A DNA stretch of 64,000 nucleotides from Misgurnus anguillicaudatus (taxonomy: Eukaryota > Chordata > Actinopteri > Cypriniformes > Cobitidae). Below the pieces are notes generated by a model. That model was given only the letters and a program-made list of their open reading frames with translations, searched no databases and had not been told where the DNA came from. Made by a program: the position numbers and the translations under genes. Of this stretch, positions 1 through 12,526 are shown piece after piece. Position 1 is the stretch's first letter. Each line of letters opens with the position of its first letter. The stretch is taken from positions 15,508,001-15,572,000 of the forward strand of contig NC_073340.2 of NCBI RefSeq assembly GCF_027580225.2, given 5' to 3'.

Positions 1-820
1 ATGGGATGAATTAGGTTCTATGTGTCATTGGATGTAGTGATGTATAAATTGGGCCTGGTGTTCTCATCCACAGGTTATCACTTCATCCTGGTTTCAGTCA
101 CAGTTTAACGGGCCAAAAATAGCGTTATAAAGTCTAGATAGTGTATGCACCACGGTTACGTTCAAACCTCACAGCAGATCCAGAGCCGAAACTCTGTTTT
201 CACTCAGCTGAGGTCATTACAATAAGACATCTGGAGTTCATGAAGCCGGACATTATCTAACACATCTTTTCTCCAAGGATTCATATCTGGGTCAAAATAT
301 TAAGTCCTTGAGCTGTTGTTATGTCTTAACCCATAATGTGAAGAAAAGACATGCTGTATATTTTAATGAGTGTTTCTTCAGCTGTGGACACTTTGGTCTG
401 GTTTCACAGACAAGGCTTAGGTAACAGCCACGACTAGGCCTTAGTTAAATTTAGATGTTTAAGCATCTTTACATCGGCGTATGTGACAGAACCGGTCGTT
501 TCTCTGAACTGAGATCTGTTTAAGTTTCACAACAACTTATTTCAGTTGCTTTAAAGCATTTAAACATGACTTATTGGGGTATAGTCTCACAATCTCGTCT
601 GACGGTAATAAAAGCTAGTTTTTACGGTGCAAAAAACTGACACAGGAATGTTCATCTGACAGGAAGTTTCGTTTTATCAGGTGCCTGTACCATATTTTTC
701 CACTGGCAGCACGACTAACATGGCAGGGCATCTCCGGGTTCAAGGTCAGATATTATATTTCATTAAAGTCTAGTCTAAAAATGGCATAGCATTTTTTGTG
801 CTTTCAAAAAAAAGTACAAA
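1..820. other. htra1a intron 1 (partial), no feature seen
   Basis: No coding exon, RNA gene or complete repeat was recognised. Bases 405-470 resemble half of the 'cccagacaggg...ggccttagttaaat' MITE family seen elsewhere in the window. Confidence 0.5.
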
Positions 821-896
821 TCGAGAATCGAATCGAATTGTGGCATTAGAATCGAAATGTAATCGAATCGAAGATTTGGAGAATCGTGACACCCCT
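821..896. mobile_element. hAT element end fragment
   Basis: The run of AATCGAATCG-type sequence ending GAGAATCGTGACACCCCT matches the terminus of the complete hAT element at 44488-45260. Only the one end is present. Confidence 0.6.
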
Positions 897-1090
897 AATA
901 TTTTACGAGTTGGCTAATTTCGTAAAAATTCATACGAAGTTAATCGTGCAAAGTCGTACGATTCTCATGAAAACAACAACAACAAAACTGAACCCCTAAT
1001 CCCAACCTCACAGGGGTCAAGGCAAATCTTACCAAAACTTACGAATGTGGTCATATTAATTAATACGAATTAGCCAACTCGTAAAATATG
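897..1090. mobile_element. Palindromic MITE with TTTTACGAGTTGGCTAAT arms
   Basis: The left arm (about 901-940) and the right arm (about 1064-1087) are reverse complements around a short middle. No clear target duplication was found. It abuts the hAT end fragment. Confidence 0.6.
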
Positions 1091-2893
1091 TACGAATTCT
1101 CGTTAGATAGCGTTGGTAAAACTTTGGGACTTAAAATGGGCAATAAACATACTTTTGTCATTTATTGAATGTAGTTTTATAGAATCAACAAATGCCATAT
1201 CCAGCACATTTCAAATGATGTATTTTATTTGAGAACATTTTGGGGTGGCCAAAGCATTTAAAAAAATAAAAATCCAGACTCATGTGTCTTGCAAAGGAAC
1301 GTTGCGCTGCATATAAAATACACAAACAAAACAATAAAACCTGTAGGTACACGAGAAGTGACAAATATAAATCTTTTATTGCTTACAAATATAAGTATGT
1401 AGTCAAAAAGGCATGAGAGGCCTTCAGCGACAATGCCCTTCACAATTTAAATAAAACAAATATTTATTGTATTGATTGTGTAATTACAGCAGGGAAAATG
1501 GAAAATAAGTATTTGACACATCAGCATTTTTATCAGTAAGGGGATTTTTAAGTGTGCTATTGGCACAAAATTTCCACCAGATGTAGCCATCAGGACAAAT
1601 ATTGAATTCATACAAAGAAATCAGAACATTTAAGTATACAAGTTGAGTCATAATAAATAAAGTGAAATGACAGGGAATAAGTAAGGTGCAAAATCTGGAC
1701 ATTGGACTGTTTTTCACATGCATAGTGGTTTCAAACCTGCATGTATTTGGCTGTGTTTGGCTGACTTTTTCATTCAATTTCTATGCTCACATTTACATTT
1801 ATGCATTTGGCAGACAATTTAATCAATACAGTGCATCTATACATGTTTATATCAGTATGTGTGTTCCATTTAAAACGAAACCACAACCTTTGCGCTGCTA
1901 ACGCAATCCTCTAACAAGTTTCCAGGGAGAATGGGGGATGTTACCAAATCTACGCCCTAGCATTTCATAATTAAAAGTCATTGAAATTTGTCATTAAATT
2001 AACCACTGGAATGCAACAAGCCCCAAAGTAACACCCTGATATGTTGTCAACGTCCCTAAGGAGCAAAGGTCGTGCCAAATGTTGTACACCCAAAGTATCC
2101 CCAGAGGACATTAAAAGCCCCCAAACTGCGAAGAAAATATTGACAGGGTTTAATTGTTGACAGAAATCAATTCTTGAGTAAATGGACAATTTGCTAAGCA
2201 AAAGAATCAGACGCATACGCTTTAACCATGCATGCAGTATTTTACTGCACAAATAATCTCAGTCAAACATTAGCTGGAGAAGGAAGTGTGTTGCAGTAAC
2301 ACAAATGTTTAGTTCGGTTTGCCCCAAATGCTGAGTTTGCATCACAGGAGGAAATTCATACAGTACCTTCTGCCCGTCTCAGCCGGTGGCGTGTGGTTAC
2401 GGAAAAACTGCACGGTTAAACTAAAATTTACGGGCAGATTTGGGATAAGGCAACGTGCCAATGATGTGGAAAATTCAGCAGAAAGTGGGCATGCTCGAAC
2501 CTTACCCAGTGTCTGAGGCAAGACTTTTTGGTTTCTATATATGACATAAGGAAGGGATAATGTATATCCAGATGGTTGTTATCGCAAAATGAACCCGACA
2601 AGGTAATCAGTGTCACCCTGAAGGGCTTTATTTTGTGATAAAAACCAGCTGCATGTGAATTATTCCCGGCTGCTTGCCACAAGAGCAAATCATTTAACGT
2701 GAAATATTGATTTGAAATATTTTATTAGCTTGTTTGAAATTTAAAGCTGGCATGAAAAGAGACAGTGAGGTGAAACATTAAATATATGTTAGAAGTACGG
2801 TTTAAGATTGCTTGCAGTACCCAGTGTCCAGTTTCAGACCTCCAAATTTCACTTGTTTATTTTACAATTAATTCCATGCCCCAAAAGTAATCT
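1091..2893. other. Intronic sequence, no feature seen
   Basis: There are several short open frames but none has family resemblance, splice context or codon bias. Bases 1795-1825 resemble a SINE 3' tail in reverse (CATTTATGCATTTGGCAGAC). Confidence 0.4.
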
Positions 2894-4533
2894 TTAAAGG
2901 ATTACTCCATTTTCTTAAAAAAATCGAATTTACTCACCACCATGTCATCCAAAATGTTGATGTCTTTCTTTGTTCAGTCGAGAAAAAAATTATGTTTTCT
3001 GAGGAAAACATTCCAGGATTTTTCTCATTTTAATGGACTTTAATAGACATCAACACTTAACAGTTTTAATGCAGTTTAATATTGCTGTTTCAACGCAGTT
3101 TCAAAGGACTCTAAACGATCCCAAACGAGGCATAAGGGTCTTATCTAGTGAAACAATTGTAATTTTTGGCAAGAATAATAAAAAAGATGCACTTTTAAAC
3201 CACAACTTCTCGTCTTCCTCCAGTCGTATGACGAGCCAGCGTGACCTTACGCAGAGGTGTCAAGTAACGAAGTACAAATACTTCATTACAATACTTAAGT
3301 AGATATTTTGGGTATCTATACTTTACTTGAGTAATTATTTTTCAGACGACTTTTTACTTCTACTCCTTACATTTTCACGCAATTATCTGTACTTTCTACT
3401 CCTTACATTTTAAAAATCGCCTCGTTACTTCTATTAATTTCAACTTGTTTTCTTTTTTACATTTCGGCTTGTCATCGTTAAAAAAACCTATCTTGATAAA
3501 TTGCATCATCCAGATGAATCCGATTGTGGTTGGATGAGAAGTATAAACATACACCATTCCGACTCCCTATTGGTTTGTACGCAATCCCCGCCCCCCAGCT
3601 GACTGCAGATGATCAAAAGTTTGTTCGATAGCGCTGCAAAGATAAACATAAAAGAACCGCGAGACCGATTAGAAAGCATGCAGAGTGTCTCCCCTCGCGA
3701 TGCTTTGATATCATCCGCCATCTGTTTGTACAGTAACAGAACGCGGCATTCTGTCTTCAAATGGAAAAGTACGAAATAAAACTCGCGCATCACTTTCAGG
3801 TCAGTTCACATTCACAAGCCTGTGTAAATGTATAGCTGGCTGCTGACACCAATCCATCTGTGTGATTTAAATAGTGTAACAATACCAATTTATATCATGT
3901 AACTTCAGTTGTTCAACTTAAATGACATTGTGCTGGGTTGCGTTTTGAAGCATGGCAAAGATATCTATGCTAAAGACATTGTTGTTTTGTATATGCTAAT
4001 AACTACCCTAAATTTTATTTGCATTAACAAAACCTACTTAGCTGAATGCTTGAGTGTTAAATCAATCAAACAAATAATCATACATACAAACTTTTGCTTT
4101 TGTTAATAGACATCAGCTGTTTCCTTAAACCTGACTTTTAATTTACTTACAATAAAGACATTTAGTAATTCTCCAAAATTGCTTGGATTTATACTGACTA
4201 AAGTATACAAAAGTCCATTAGCTACACAAGTACAGATGCAGAAATATAGGCTATAATATATAATTGCATATTTGTAATTTGTGTTGCTGTCACAATACAT
4301 ATATAAATGATAACAATAGCATATTTCTATTCTCACACATACTATAGTTGTGTGTGATTTTGTTGTTTTTTAACTAAAGAGGGCACCACTGTAAAAGTTT
4401 GGCCACCAGCGGCACTGCTCTGAAGATTGACTTTTTGCACCATTACAATATTTATAGGCAACTAGTCATTATATCTTTCTCTCTATGGAACATATGTTAA
4501 TGCTCAGTAGTACACATATATGGTTCTTTAATG

Positions 4534-4767
4534 CAGTGGTTATCAAACCTTTTTTGCGGCCTCCCTTGTGTACAGTGGATTGACATAAACAATTTAAAAC
4601 TTAAAATTTGAATTAAACAAAACATTTTAAATTATACAATTTTTTGCTTTTGTTTAGTAGCCTTATTTTTCTGAGGTTTAATTACACAGAATTTATAATA
4701 AAGTAATGTATTTCATAAAATATTATAAAACTGGGGCCCCTGGCACCATCCAGTTTGAGAACCACTG
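4534..4767. mobile_element. hAT MITE with CAGTGGTT ends
   Basis: The terminal inverted repeats are CAGTGGTTATCAAAC and GTTTGAGAACCACTG. It is flanked by the exact duplication CTTTAATG (4526-4533 and 4768-4775). Members of the same family are at 45384-45649 and 56689-56967. Confidence 0.88.
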
Positions 4768-4853
4768 CTTTAATGTATTTGTTTGCATTGTATTGAAATG
4801 CGTTCATTTTTAATGGGCATATACCGTATTTGGTTGAAACAGATAGCCTAGTG

Positions 4854-5033
4854 CAGGGGTAGGCAACATGGAGTGCCGATGTCCTGCAGTGTTTAGCTCC
4901 AGTCTAATCAAGCAGACCTGAACAAACTAATAAAGGTTAAAGTCACCTGAAACTACAGGTAACCAAGGTTTTATAAGGGTTGGAGCTAATCTGCAGGACA
5001 TCGACACTCCAGGACTGACGTTGCCTACCCCTG
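4854..5033. mobile_element. hAT MITE with CAGGGGTAGGCAAC ends
   Basis: The 180-bp element starts CAGGGGTAGGCAAC and ends GTTGCCTACCCCTG. Its flanks GCCTAGTG and GCCCTAGTG are a near-exact duplication. It lies inside the Tol2-like element. Confidence 0.8.
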
Positions 5034-5920
5034 GCCCTAGTGCATCCCACATTTTTTAACATTAACATTTTAATAACACTATAGTTATTATGGCCTTTAG
5101 AAACATTTTTTAGAGGAGATAGGGTAGTGCCCAAAAGGCCCCTGTGGTGCGGCTTAGGCTTTTTTCTCTAATGACATTTTTTTCCTTACATTACTTTTAC
5201 TTTTATACTTTAAGTAGTTTTGAAACCAGTACTTTTTCACTTTTACTTGAGTAAAAAGCTTGAGTTGATACTTCAACTTCTACAAAAGTCTTTTTAAACC
5301 CTAGTATCTATACTTCTACTTGAGTAATGAATATGAATACTTTTGACACCACTGACCTTACGTAATACGTCATCACGTCAAGAGGTCACGGATGACGAAT
5401 GCGAAACTACGCCCCAGTGTTTACAAGTGTGGAGAAAGAGGACCGTTCCGACGTTGTTGTATGTGGAATGATACTAATGAATGTCTTTGTGTCAGTTTAA
5501 AAAGTTTAAAATGGTCCACAAATGTGCATTTCATGTAACACGTGTCCTTTCCACGGCATTGCGCAATTATGTGAGGTCGCGCTGGCTCATCACACAGCCG
5601 GAGAAAGAAGAGAAGTTGTGGTTTAAAAGTGCATATTTTTTATTTTTCTTGACAAAAATGACAATGGTTTCGCTAGATAAGACCCTTATGACTCTTTTGA
5701 GATCGTTTAGAGTCCTTTGAATCTGCAATTTTAAACTGCATTAAAACTGTAAAAGTGTTGGGATCCATTAAAGTCAACTAAAATGAGAAAAATCCTGGAA
5801 TGTTTTCCTCAAAAAACATAATTTCTTCTTGACTGAATAAAGAAAGACATCAACATTTTGGATGACATAGTGGTGAGTAAATTATCTAGATTTTTTTAAG
5901 AAAATGGACTAATCCTTTAA

Positions 5921-8184
5921 GCAGTAATTTACATTGCACCAAGCTAAAACAGCTTTAGGCGCCTTACTGCAGCAATGCCCTGACACCCACCCCACATAGG
6001 GTGGGGTACAATTTTCTTGAGAGCATAAAAATATATGAGTTATTTTGTGCTATAAACATAAATAAAATGCAATTTGGGACTAAAATGAGCTTGAAAAAAC
6101 TTTCACTTTTTAAAAGGAACATTTACATACAGTACATCATTTTTTAAAGTGCATTATAGTGCATTCAACATACACATTTTATTAGATTAACACAATTGTC
6201 AAGACTGTGTCGCAGAACTCTAATATAATGTTTTTTTTAAACCAACTGGCCGTGACCTATTGAAGCACGTAACAACGTTACATCACAACATAGTCTGTTT
6301 ACAAGCTTTCTCACAAAAGCTGGCACATCCTGAGATGACACAGTGTAGTTCACATTAGTTCACTAATGACCTCTGTGCTGTGCGACAACATGTGTTACCA
6401 AAATGTTCCCATTCCTATAAAAAGTACTCCAAAATTTCTCCTGGAATATGTGAACCATTTCACATGATTCAAATAAATCATAATTAATGGTAATAACTTA
6501 TTTTTTCCCAACTTTCATTCAAAACATGTTCAAAATGCACTCCTGTTTGCTGGATATTTCACATTACCCCTAACATAACGAAACCCTAAAGGCCAGATAA
6601 AATATAGCTTCAAAGGGTAGAATAAACTTTTGTGCAAGAATACTGGACCAACTGGACAGGTTATTTGTGAGGAGTATGATGTCATCAGCCCATTACATAA
6701 TACTTAAAAAATAAAAAACTTTTATCTTTTGTTCACATGTACATAATGCCATTGTCAATGTGTAGTTATAAAGTGAATAGGGTCAACCTTTTGATTTCAT
6801 GTTAACTGTAAGCAGCATGTTTTCTGTGTGTTTACTTTGTAATAAAGAGCCAAAATTGTGTCATTTGATTGGCTTTTTGTAATGAAATGAAAAACAGATT
6901 ATCCCTATCATCATTCTGGTAATGTACAGTAATCCGGTCAACACACATCCAAGTGTCCAGCTGTTTTCTATAACATAATAATGAATAGAGTGCTGGGCGA
7001 TGAGTCCCTCAAAAAAGATGTTTGCATGATCACGTTCATCTCCCAAAATTCAGCAGCCCCACAGGGCCACATACTAAAATCTCATAAGAAAAGCACTAAA
7101 ATGACCTTCGTGCATGATGAGATAAGTTTCCTTTTAATGGCTCTTTATCAAGGAGAACATCTCATGAGACCGGAGAGATGTTAATCTCTAATGCTTCACG
7201 AGGTTTATAACGGCAAGCGGTGTTAAGAGGTCAAGGTTTTTCTTGTTATCGTGCTGGCTTCGCTGATAGGTGCTATGATAGCTCCATCTGGTTGTAACTT
7301 TCTCCAGCATTTAAAGGTATCCATGCTAAATTTATAATGCAAATATTTAAATAATGAATTGTATATTGTTATAATTCTCCAGTTTAATACCTCTTAATAG
7401 TGAGAAATGGCTTTTATAAAGAAACCTCTTTACTCTCTCTGAGGTCACAGCTTGGCACCTGTGCATTTTCTTGTGGTGCCATCGGTTGATTAGCATCACT
7501 GGGTCATTTATCTGTAGCTTCAGAGTAATTTATCACATGGCATTAGTGACTTGAAATGGCTCCAAGCAGTGACTGGCTCAAAAACAACTTACCATCAAAA
7601 GATATCGACCCATAAGATCGCAGATATTCAAAGTAGATACTTCCTGGGGAGAAAGATTGTCATTTAGATGCTGAATGTAGGCCTATATTTTATAAACTTG
7701 TGTACCAAAGTCTTGAGAATTCTGGTGAAACGTATAAAGTAAAAAGACAGACAGAGATTGAAGATCGCACATTCACCTCTTGGCTCAAAACTAAGAATAA
7801 AAAACCTGCATGGTATTAAAGCATTGGTCTTCAGCCTGGAGTTTAATCACAAGCATTTTTGTTAAACATGATGCACCAAACGTTACAATCAATGTTCCCT
7901 TTAAATTGCGCATGTGTCGTAGGTTTATTGAATGTCTAGTGCAATTTTAGCTTGCGGATAAAAACGAAATACCTGAAGACTAAGCTCTGTGACAAAGCTA
8001 TCACTCGCATTTAAAATCAATGAAACGCTCGCTGTGGTAGCCTCCTGATGGTGCTTGCTGCAAGATTCATATTCAGATTAATATCCAGACTAATAGCATT
8101 TGACAAACAATGTTGCCCCTATGATGCTGCGGACTCATTGCATGTTGTTCTCCTGAGTCTTTTATGATGCTCTGCAGCAAATAA
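5921..8184. other. Intronic sequence, no feature seen
   Basis: There is no exon, RNA gene or recognised repeat. The open frames are short and AT-driven. Confidence 0.4.
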
Positions 8185-8415
8185 ATGGTAAATGGACTGC
8201 ATTTATATAGCGCTTTTAACAGACCTATGGCCAACCAAAGCGCTTTACATATCGCCTCACTTTCACCCATTCACTCACACACCGACTGCGGTGTCAGCCA
8301 TGCAAGGCGCCAATCAAGCTCGTCGGGAGCAGCTGGGGTTAGGTATCTTGCTCAAGGACACTGCGACACTTGGTCCGGTGGTTGAACCGGGGATTGAACC
8401 ACCAACCTTCTGGGA
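8185..8415 (-). mobile_element. tRNA-derived SINE, reverse orientation
   Basis: Read on the minus strand, a B-box-like GGTTCAATCCCCGG lies near the 5' end. The body runs into the tail AAAGCGCTATATAAATGCAG and TCCATTTACCAT. This tail is a very common fish SINE 3' end. No poly(A) or target duplication is obvious. Confidence 0.7.
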
Positions 8416-8724
8416 CAACCTACATGAACCAATGGTATTTCAAGCATTCTGACTTATTAACACAGTTCTAGAGTTGTTTCCTCATGCTAAACATAGACAA
8501 AGGGTCAAAAAAGCAGTTGGACATGTTATAGAGTATTTCTGTGCCGAATGCACTTCGCCAGGGATCGTACAAGTTTCGGAAAGTTTTTTTCGATTACAGA
8601 TCCAACTGACGTTTCAGGGGTTTTCTATACGTATCACTTCTTTATATGGGCACTTCCCCCGGAAAACCCTGCCCACCTGTCAGAACTTACAAACATTCAC
8701 TTTGTTTAATTTCAAAACTCAACA

Positions 8725-8882
8725 ATGGCACGAATGAAGAAGTGTGTTTTTGGATGTAAGGACAAGAAAGCCAGCCTTATGGAAACAATGAATATAGTTT
8801 ATTATCCGGGGTAGCAGCGGAGTTTTGCGTGTGTGTTTGATGCAGTGGATTTTCCCAACCGGGTCACGATTTGCATGCGGTA
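8725..8882 (+). pseudogene. THAP-domain (P-element-like) fragment
   Basis: The frame starting MARMKKCVFGCKDKKASL has the Cys-x3-Cys start of a C2CH THAP zinc finger. A second open segment, VDFPNRVTICMR, resembles the region before its last Cys-x2-His and is followed by a donor-like GGTAAGTAAG. An in-frame stop interrupts the frame after YYPG. It probably derives from a transposon-related THAP gene. The finger is not complete in this segment. Confidence 0.45.
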
Positions 8883-10936
8883 AGTAAGACTTCTGTCTTA
8901 TGTAGGAAATAGCCGCGTACATATTGTATAAATGACACAAACATGTAATCAAAGTTAAACAGTGTTGTATAGTGTTGCATGACTCGTACTCGCTCCACCC
9001 GCGGTAGTAACTCCTCCTTCTTCATTTTTTCGTACGTTATCGGAAAGATTCGGTACAGCTAATCTTTCTTTTATAAATCTGATTAAACTAAAGACTCTTC
9101 GGAGATATAAAGGATGTCATGCTACTCTATAGGTACTCCAGATTAACATCAGAAATGCAGAAACAGGGTGTGTTACGTGAGCTTTAATACGATAAAGCAG
9201 CCTCTTGTACCTTACTGCTTATATAAATATCTCTGTTTTACACATTTACCATCAGGGGGTCCCTGCTTCATGCCTCTCTCATCTAAGGAGTCCTTGCCCC
9301 GAAAAACATTAAATAGCCGGGGTTTAAATTGTTGTAGTAGGCTGGAGTAGATGGTGAATTTTTCATCGTCTTATTTTTTCTCATTTTATTTCTTGAAATT
9401 TAAAGTGACATCATATCCTCTTCATATCAATATCTTTTATCTGCATGCATAATGCAATGCCAATCAAGTAAACTATGAGTGCAGACTCAGAAAGGACAAA
9501 TTATTTGTCCAAAGTCCTTATCAACACATTACTAATGATAAGTAAAAAAAATTATATATTTAGGTGGGAAATTTTAAAATATCTTTATAGAATATGATCT
9601 TTACTTATCCTAATGATTAAAAAAAAATAATGTTTAATTTTCACTGCTAGAGGTCGCTAAACAAAACAATGGTGTAGCTATAGTAGTAGTAAGTTAGTAG
9701 TAGTTAGTTTTATAACCATTAGATTAAAAAGTAAGCTCACAATCTGGCTTAATAGAAGCAACAACAGATTGGTGTGCTAGACATTTTAAGTACTCTTTGC
9801 ATGGCACTGTGCAGAACGACTGACGTATTTCATCAAAGTATCACGGGAGCAACGCAATAAGACTGCTTTTGTGATATCAATTTTGTGATACTTTGATGTC
9901 ACTGGCCGATCGGCCTGTGCAGTGCCACATGAAGTCAAACACACCAGAAACCGAAGATAACCTGGAATAATGCCATTGTCAAGTGGCCTTATGAACAGGG
10001 GAGTAGCTGGTATAGAGTAGTTTACAAGAGTTTAAAATGAACTCATAAGATTGAACACAGAAGGTTTCGAATTCATAATATAACGTGACTTTATATGTCA
10101 CATTGCCCAATTTGTGTGAAAAATCAAAACATCATTTTGTTGAGGAACAGATGTTGCCATTTCCCGATCCTCTAACATTCCCCAGAGCATATCGAATCAT
10201 TAGTTATACTTGAATTTCACATAAAACACGAGTGTTAGAAGTGTTCCAGCTATGACATAAATAAAATGTTCTCTCACTTTAAATGTGCAAAACGCTCCAC
10301 AGATGTGGAGCCATATTAACATAAGGGCTCTAAAGCAATTACGTTATCAAAATTCCGTAATCATGATGTGAAGGCTATCACTTGTATAAGGCTATGATTT
10401 TGTTTTATTAATGAATTTGTTTCTAGTGAAATGTAACCCCTATTTACAACCAATTTTGTTGAGAAAAGACATTTTTATGATACAGTATCATTCATAATAG
10501 CAAATGACAGCGATGAATCTGTAGCTTGGTTTCACATTAATGTTGTGGGCTGTGTTTGGTTTGGCAAGCGCACATCAGCGGTTTACCCATCTGTATTGCA
10601 TTACAGTAATCGCCGCCTTTAACAACTTAAATGCTGAGCGGTATTTACTAATGTATTACAGCAAACCTCCCAGAAATAAAAAAGGTCATTAAAGTTTTGG
10701 TGTTTGAGGGGTCAAGGTGCTATTCATCCCAGACGATTTCAAACAGTGGATGCATAGAAGCAGACACACAGCCGTAGGGAAAAACAAATAGCATGCCACC
10801 CAACTCTCAAAAAGAATGCAGATGTGTTTGCACGAAGATGTTGTGACAGGATCGTTATACAAGGTCAAATAAAGTGTTATATATTCAAAGTTATAAATAA
10901 CCAAATTTTATAAGCACTTTTGGACTGCCTGGGCAC
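8883..10936. other. Intronic sequence, mostly featureless
   Basis: No exon is seen. The only structure noted is the imperfect palindrome near 9796-9935. Confidence 0.4.
9796..9935. repeat. Imperfect inverted repeat, about 45-bp arms
   Basis: The left arm (catggcactgtgcag ... catcaaagtatcac) pairs with the right arm (gtgatactttgatg ... ctgtgcagtgccacatg), leaving a 40-base loop. It could be a small palindromic MITE or a transcribed hairpin. Confidence 0.55.
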
Positions 10937-11177
10937 TTTAAAGGCAGGGTCCATGATCTCTGAAAGCCATTGTTGACATTTGAAATCACCTAAACAAACA
11001 CACCCCTACCCCAATCTGGACCTTCTTTTGATAGACCCGTCCCAAACATACGCAAACCAAAGATGTCATTTAGTAGATGTGCACCTTACTGCTGATTGGC
11101 TTCAAGTGTGTTTTGGTAGTTGGCCCGACTTGCTTTTCCAAAGCGTTTTCAAGAAATTGTGCACTCCGCCTTTAAAG
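10937..11177. mobile_element. Probable MITE with TTTAAAGGC ends
   Basis: The left end TTTAAAGGCAGGGT and right end GCACTCCGCCTTTAAA are loosely complementary. It shares its right boundary with the next MITE. Confidence 0.35.
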
Positions 11178-11552
11178 GAAAACACCACCGTTTTTCAATA
11201 TTTTGCTATGTTCTTATCTCAACTTACACAAATGAATACACACCTATTTTTTTTCAATACGTACACTTTTAATCTTTGTACAGCGCTTCTTGAATGTGTT
11301 AGCGTTTAGCCTAGCCCCATTCATTCCTTAAAAGATTTATTTTGTGCCACCATACTTCCTCGTGTAGCTTCTAAATTCATCCCTATTTGGATCCTAAGGA
11401 ATAAATGGGGCTATGCTAAATGCTAACACATTTACGAGGCGCTTTACAAAAATTAAAAGTGCACGCATTGAATAAAAATAGGTATGTATTAATTCCTCTA
11501 AGTTGAGGTAAGAACATAGTAAAAAATTGAAAAACTGTGGTGTTTTCCTTTA
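11171..11552. mobile_element. Palindromic MITE, TTTAAAGGAAAACACCAC ends
   Basis: The outer arms (left TTTAAAGGAAAACACCAC, right GTGGTGTTTTCCTTTA) and inner arms are complementary almost to the centre. The interior (gtgttagcgtttagcc and 'ccattcattcc') is shared with the MITE at 33335-33748. Confidence 0.75.
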
Positions 11553-11959
11553 GGGATGTATTATTATACAAGTCTACATAAGTCTGTTACTTAAAATTGT
11601 CTAGTTCAGTTTTTCCCGACAGCATTGCCAGCCAACATCAGCATTTTTTATGATTTTCACAAAAGTTGAATGCCTTCCAAAAAATGTTCTTCTTTAAATA
11701 TATAAACACAATATATCAAATAAAACAACACAAGCTCTTCTTTCAAAGAAAAACTTTCATCCCATCTTCATTTGTTCTCTTTTTTCACCTCTCAAATATG
11801 GGTAAGTCTCTTCGAAGACTTTTGTTAGAGATCAGACTCAGAGCGATAATTAAAACATATACTGTTTTTAAGTATGGTTACTTTATATATTTATACTGTA
11901 ACATAATATTTATATTAATTTATATTTGTGTAAGAGAGCCACCAAGTGGATAATAGCAG

Positions 11960-12053
11960 AAATATGGATTTTTGTAAAAACTCGTCATTGGCAGGGAAGC
12001 GTTTTCACTTAATTGACTAGATAACTTGTCAATGGCGGGGAAAGAGTTAATAG
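11960..12053. mobile_element. Fragment of the 'GGCGGGGAAAGAGTTAA' MITE family
   Basis: It reads gtcattggcagggaagcg through caatggcggggaaagagttaa, matching one end of the element at 32759-33258 in reverse orientation. Confidence 0.6.
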
Positions 12054-12182
12054 TTCTCATCTATAGAACACTGTGTTTTATGATTTCTGAAGATCACATG
12101 ATTTAGCAATAGAAGATGATCTCCTAAATTAAAATTGGTCTCCTAGTAGCCAACCCTTGAATTGTCGAGCACCTGGCCACCT

Positions 12183-12526
12183 TAAAAGTGTAACTAAACC
12201 GCTGGTCAGAGCGTGACTCCAACCACTGGCAATATTTGAAAAATGCAAGAAAAGTGGGCAGATCCCAACGGAGATAGAGGGGACGAACTAAGCTCGTACC
12301 AAGTGTGTGGTAACATCATAACAAAGGCGTGGTGAGCTTGAACCTGCTTACGTCACAAGTTATTTTTTGGACCCAACATCCAATAGGAAAATTCAACTGC
12401 AGTAGCCACCGTTCAACCTGAAGAGGGCAGCACTCTGACGTTTTTACACCATATATTGTAGTATTGAAACACTTTATATCCAAATGTCAAAAAACTTAAT
12501 AAAATCAATGAACAGCACTAATAAAA
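12183..12526. mobile_element. Non-autonomous element, 5' part (uninterrupted copy)
   Basis: It starts at a TAACTAAACC-type end and runs through gcaatatttgaaaaatgc and 'agaaaagtgggcagatcc' to 'gaacagcactaataaaac'. It is nearly identical to 54375-54960, except that this copy lacks the MITE inserted there after 'gaaacacttt'. The right end is missing here. Confidence 0.75.

Larger units (their letters stand above)
3252..5354. mobile_element. Tol2-like hAT element, non-autonomous, 2.1 kb
   Basis: The ends are CAGAGGTGTCAAGTAACG and the complementary TTTTGACACCACTG, with subterminal 'acttgagtaa' motifs typical of Tol2 ends. It is flanked by an exact 8-bp duplication ACCTTACG (3244-3251 and 5355-5362). 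No transposase is recognisable inside. Two smaller hAT MITEs have inserted into it. Confidence 0.85.
2894..5920. mobile_element. Long-armed inverted-repeat element carrying nested insertions
   Basis: The left arm (2894 to about 3230, starting TTAAAGGATTACTCCATTTT) is the reverse complement of the right arm (about 5590-5920, ending AAATGGACTAATCCTTTAA), with scattered differences. A Tol2-like hAT (3252-5354) sits near the centre. The right interior (5405-5560) resembles bases 49060-49165. No transposase is seen, so it is probably a large non-autonomous DNA element. Confidence 0.75.
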
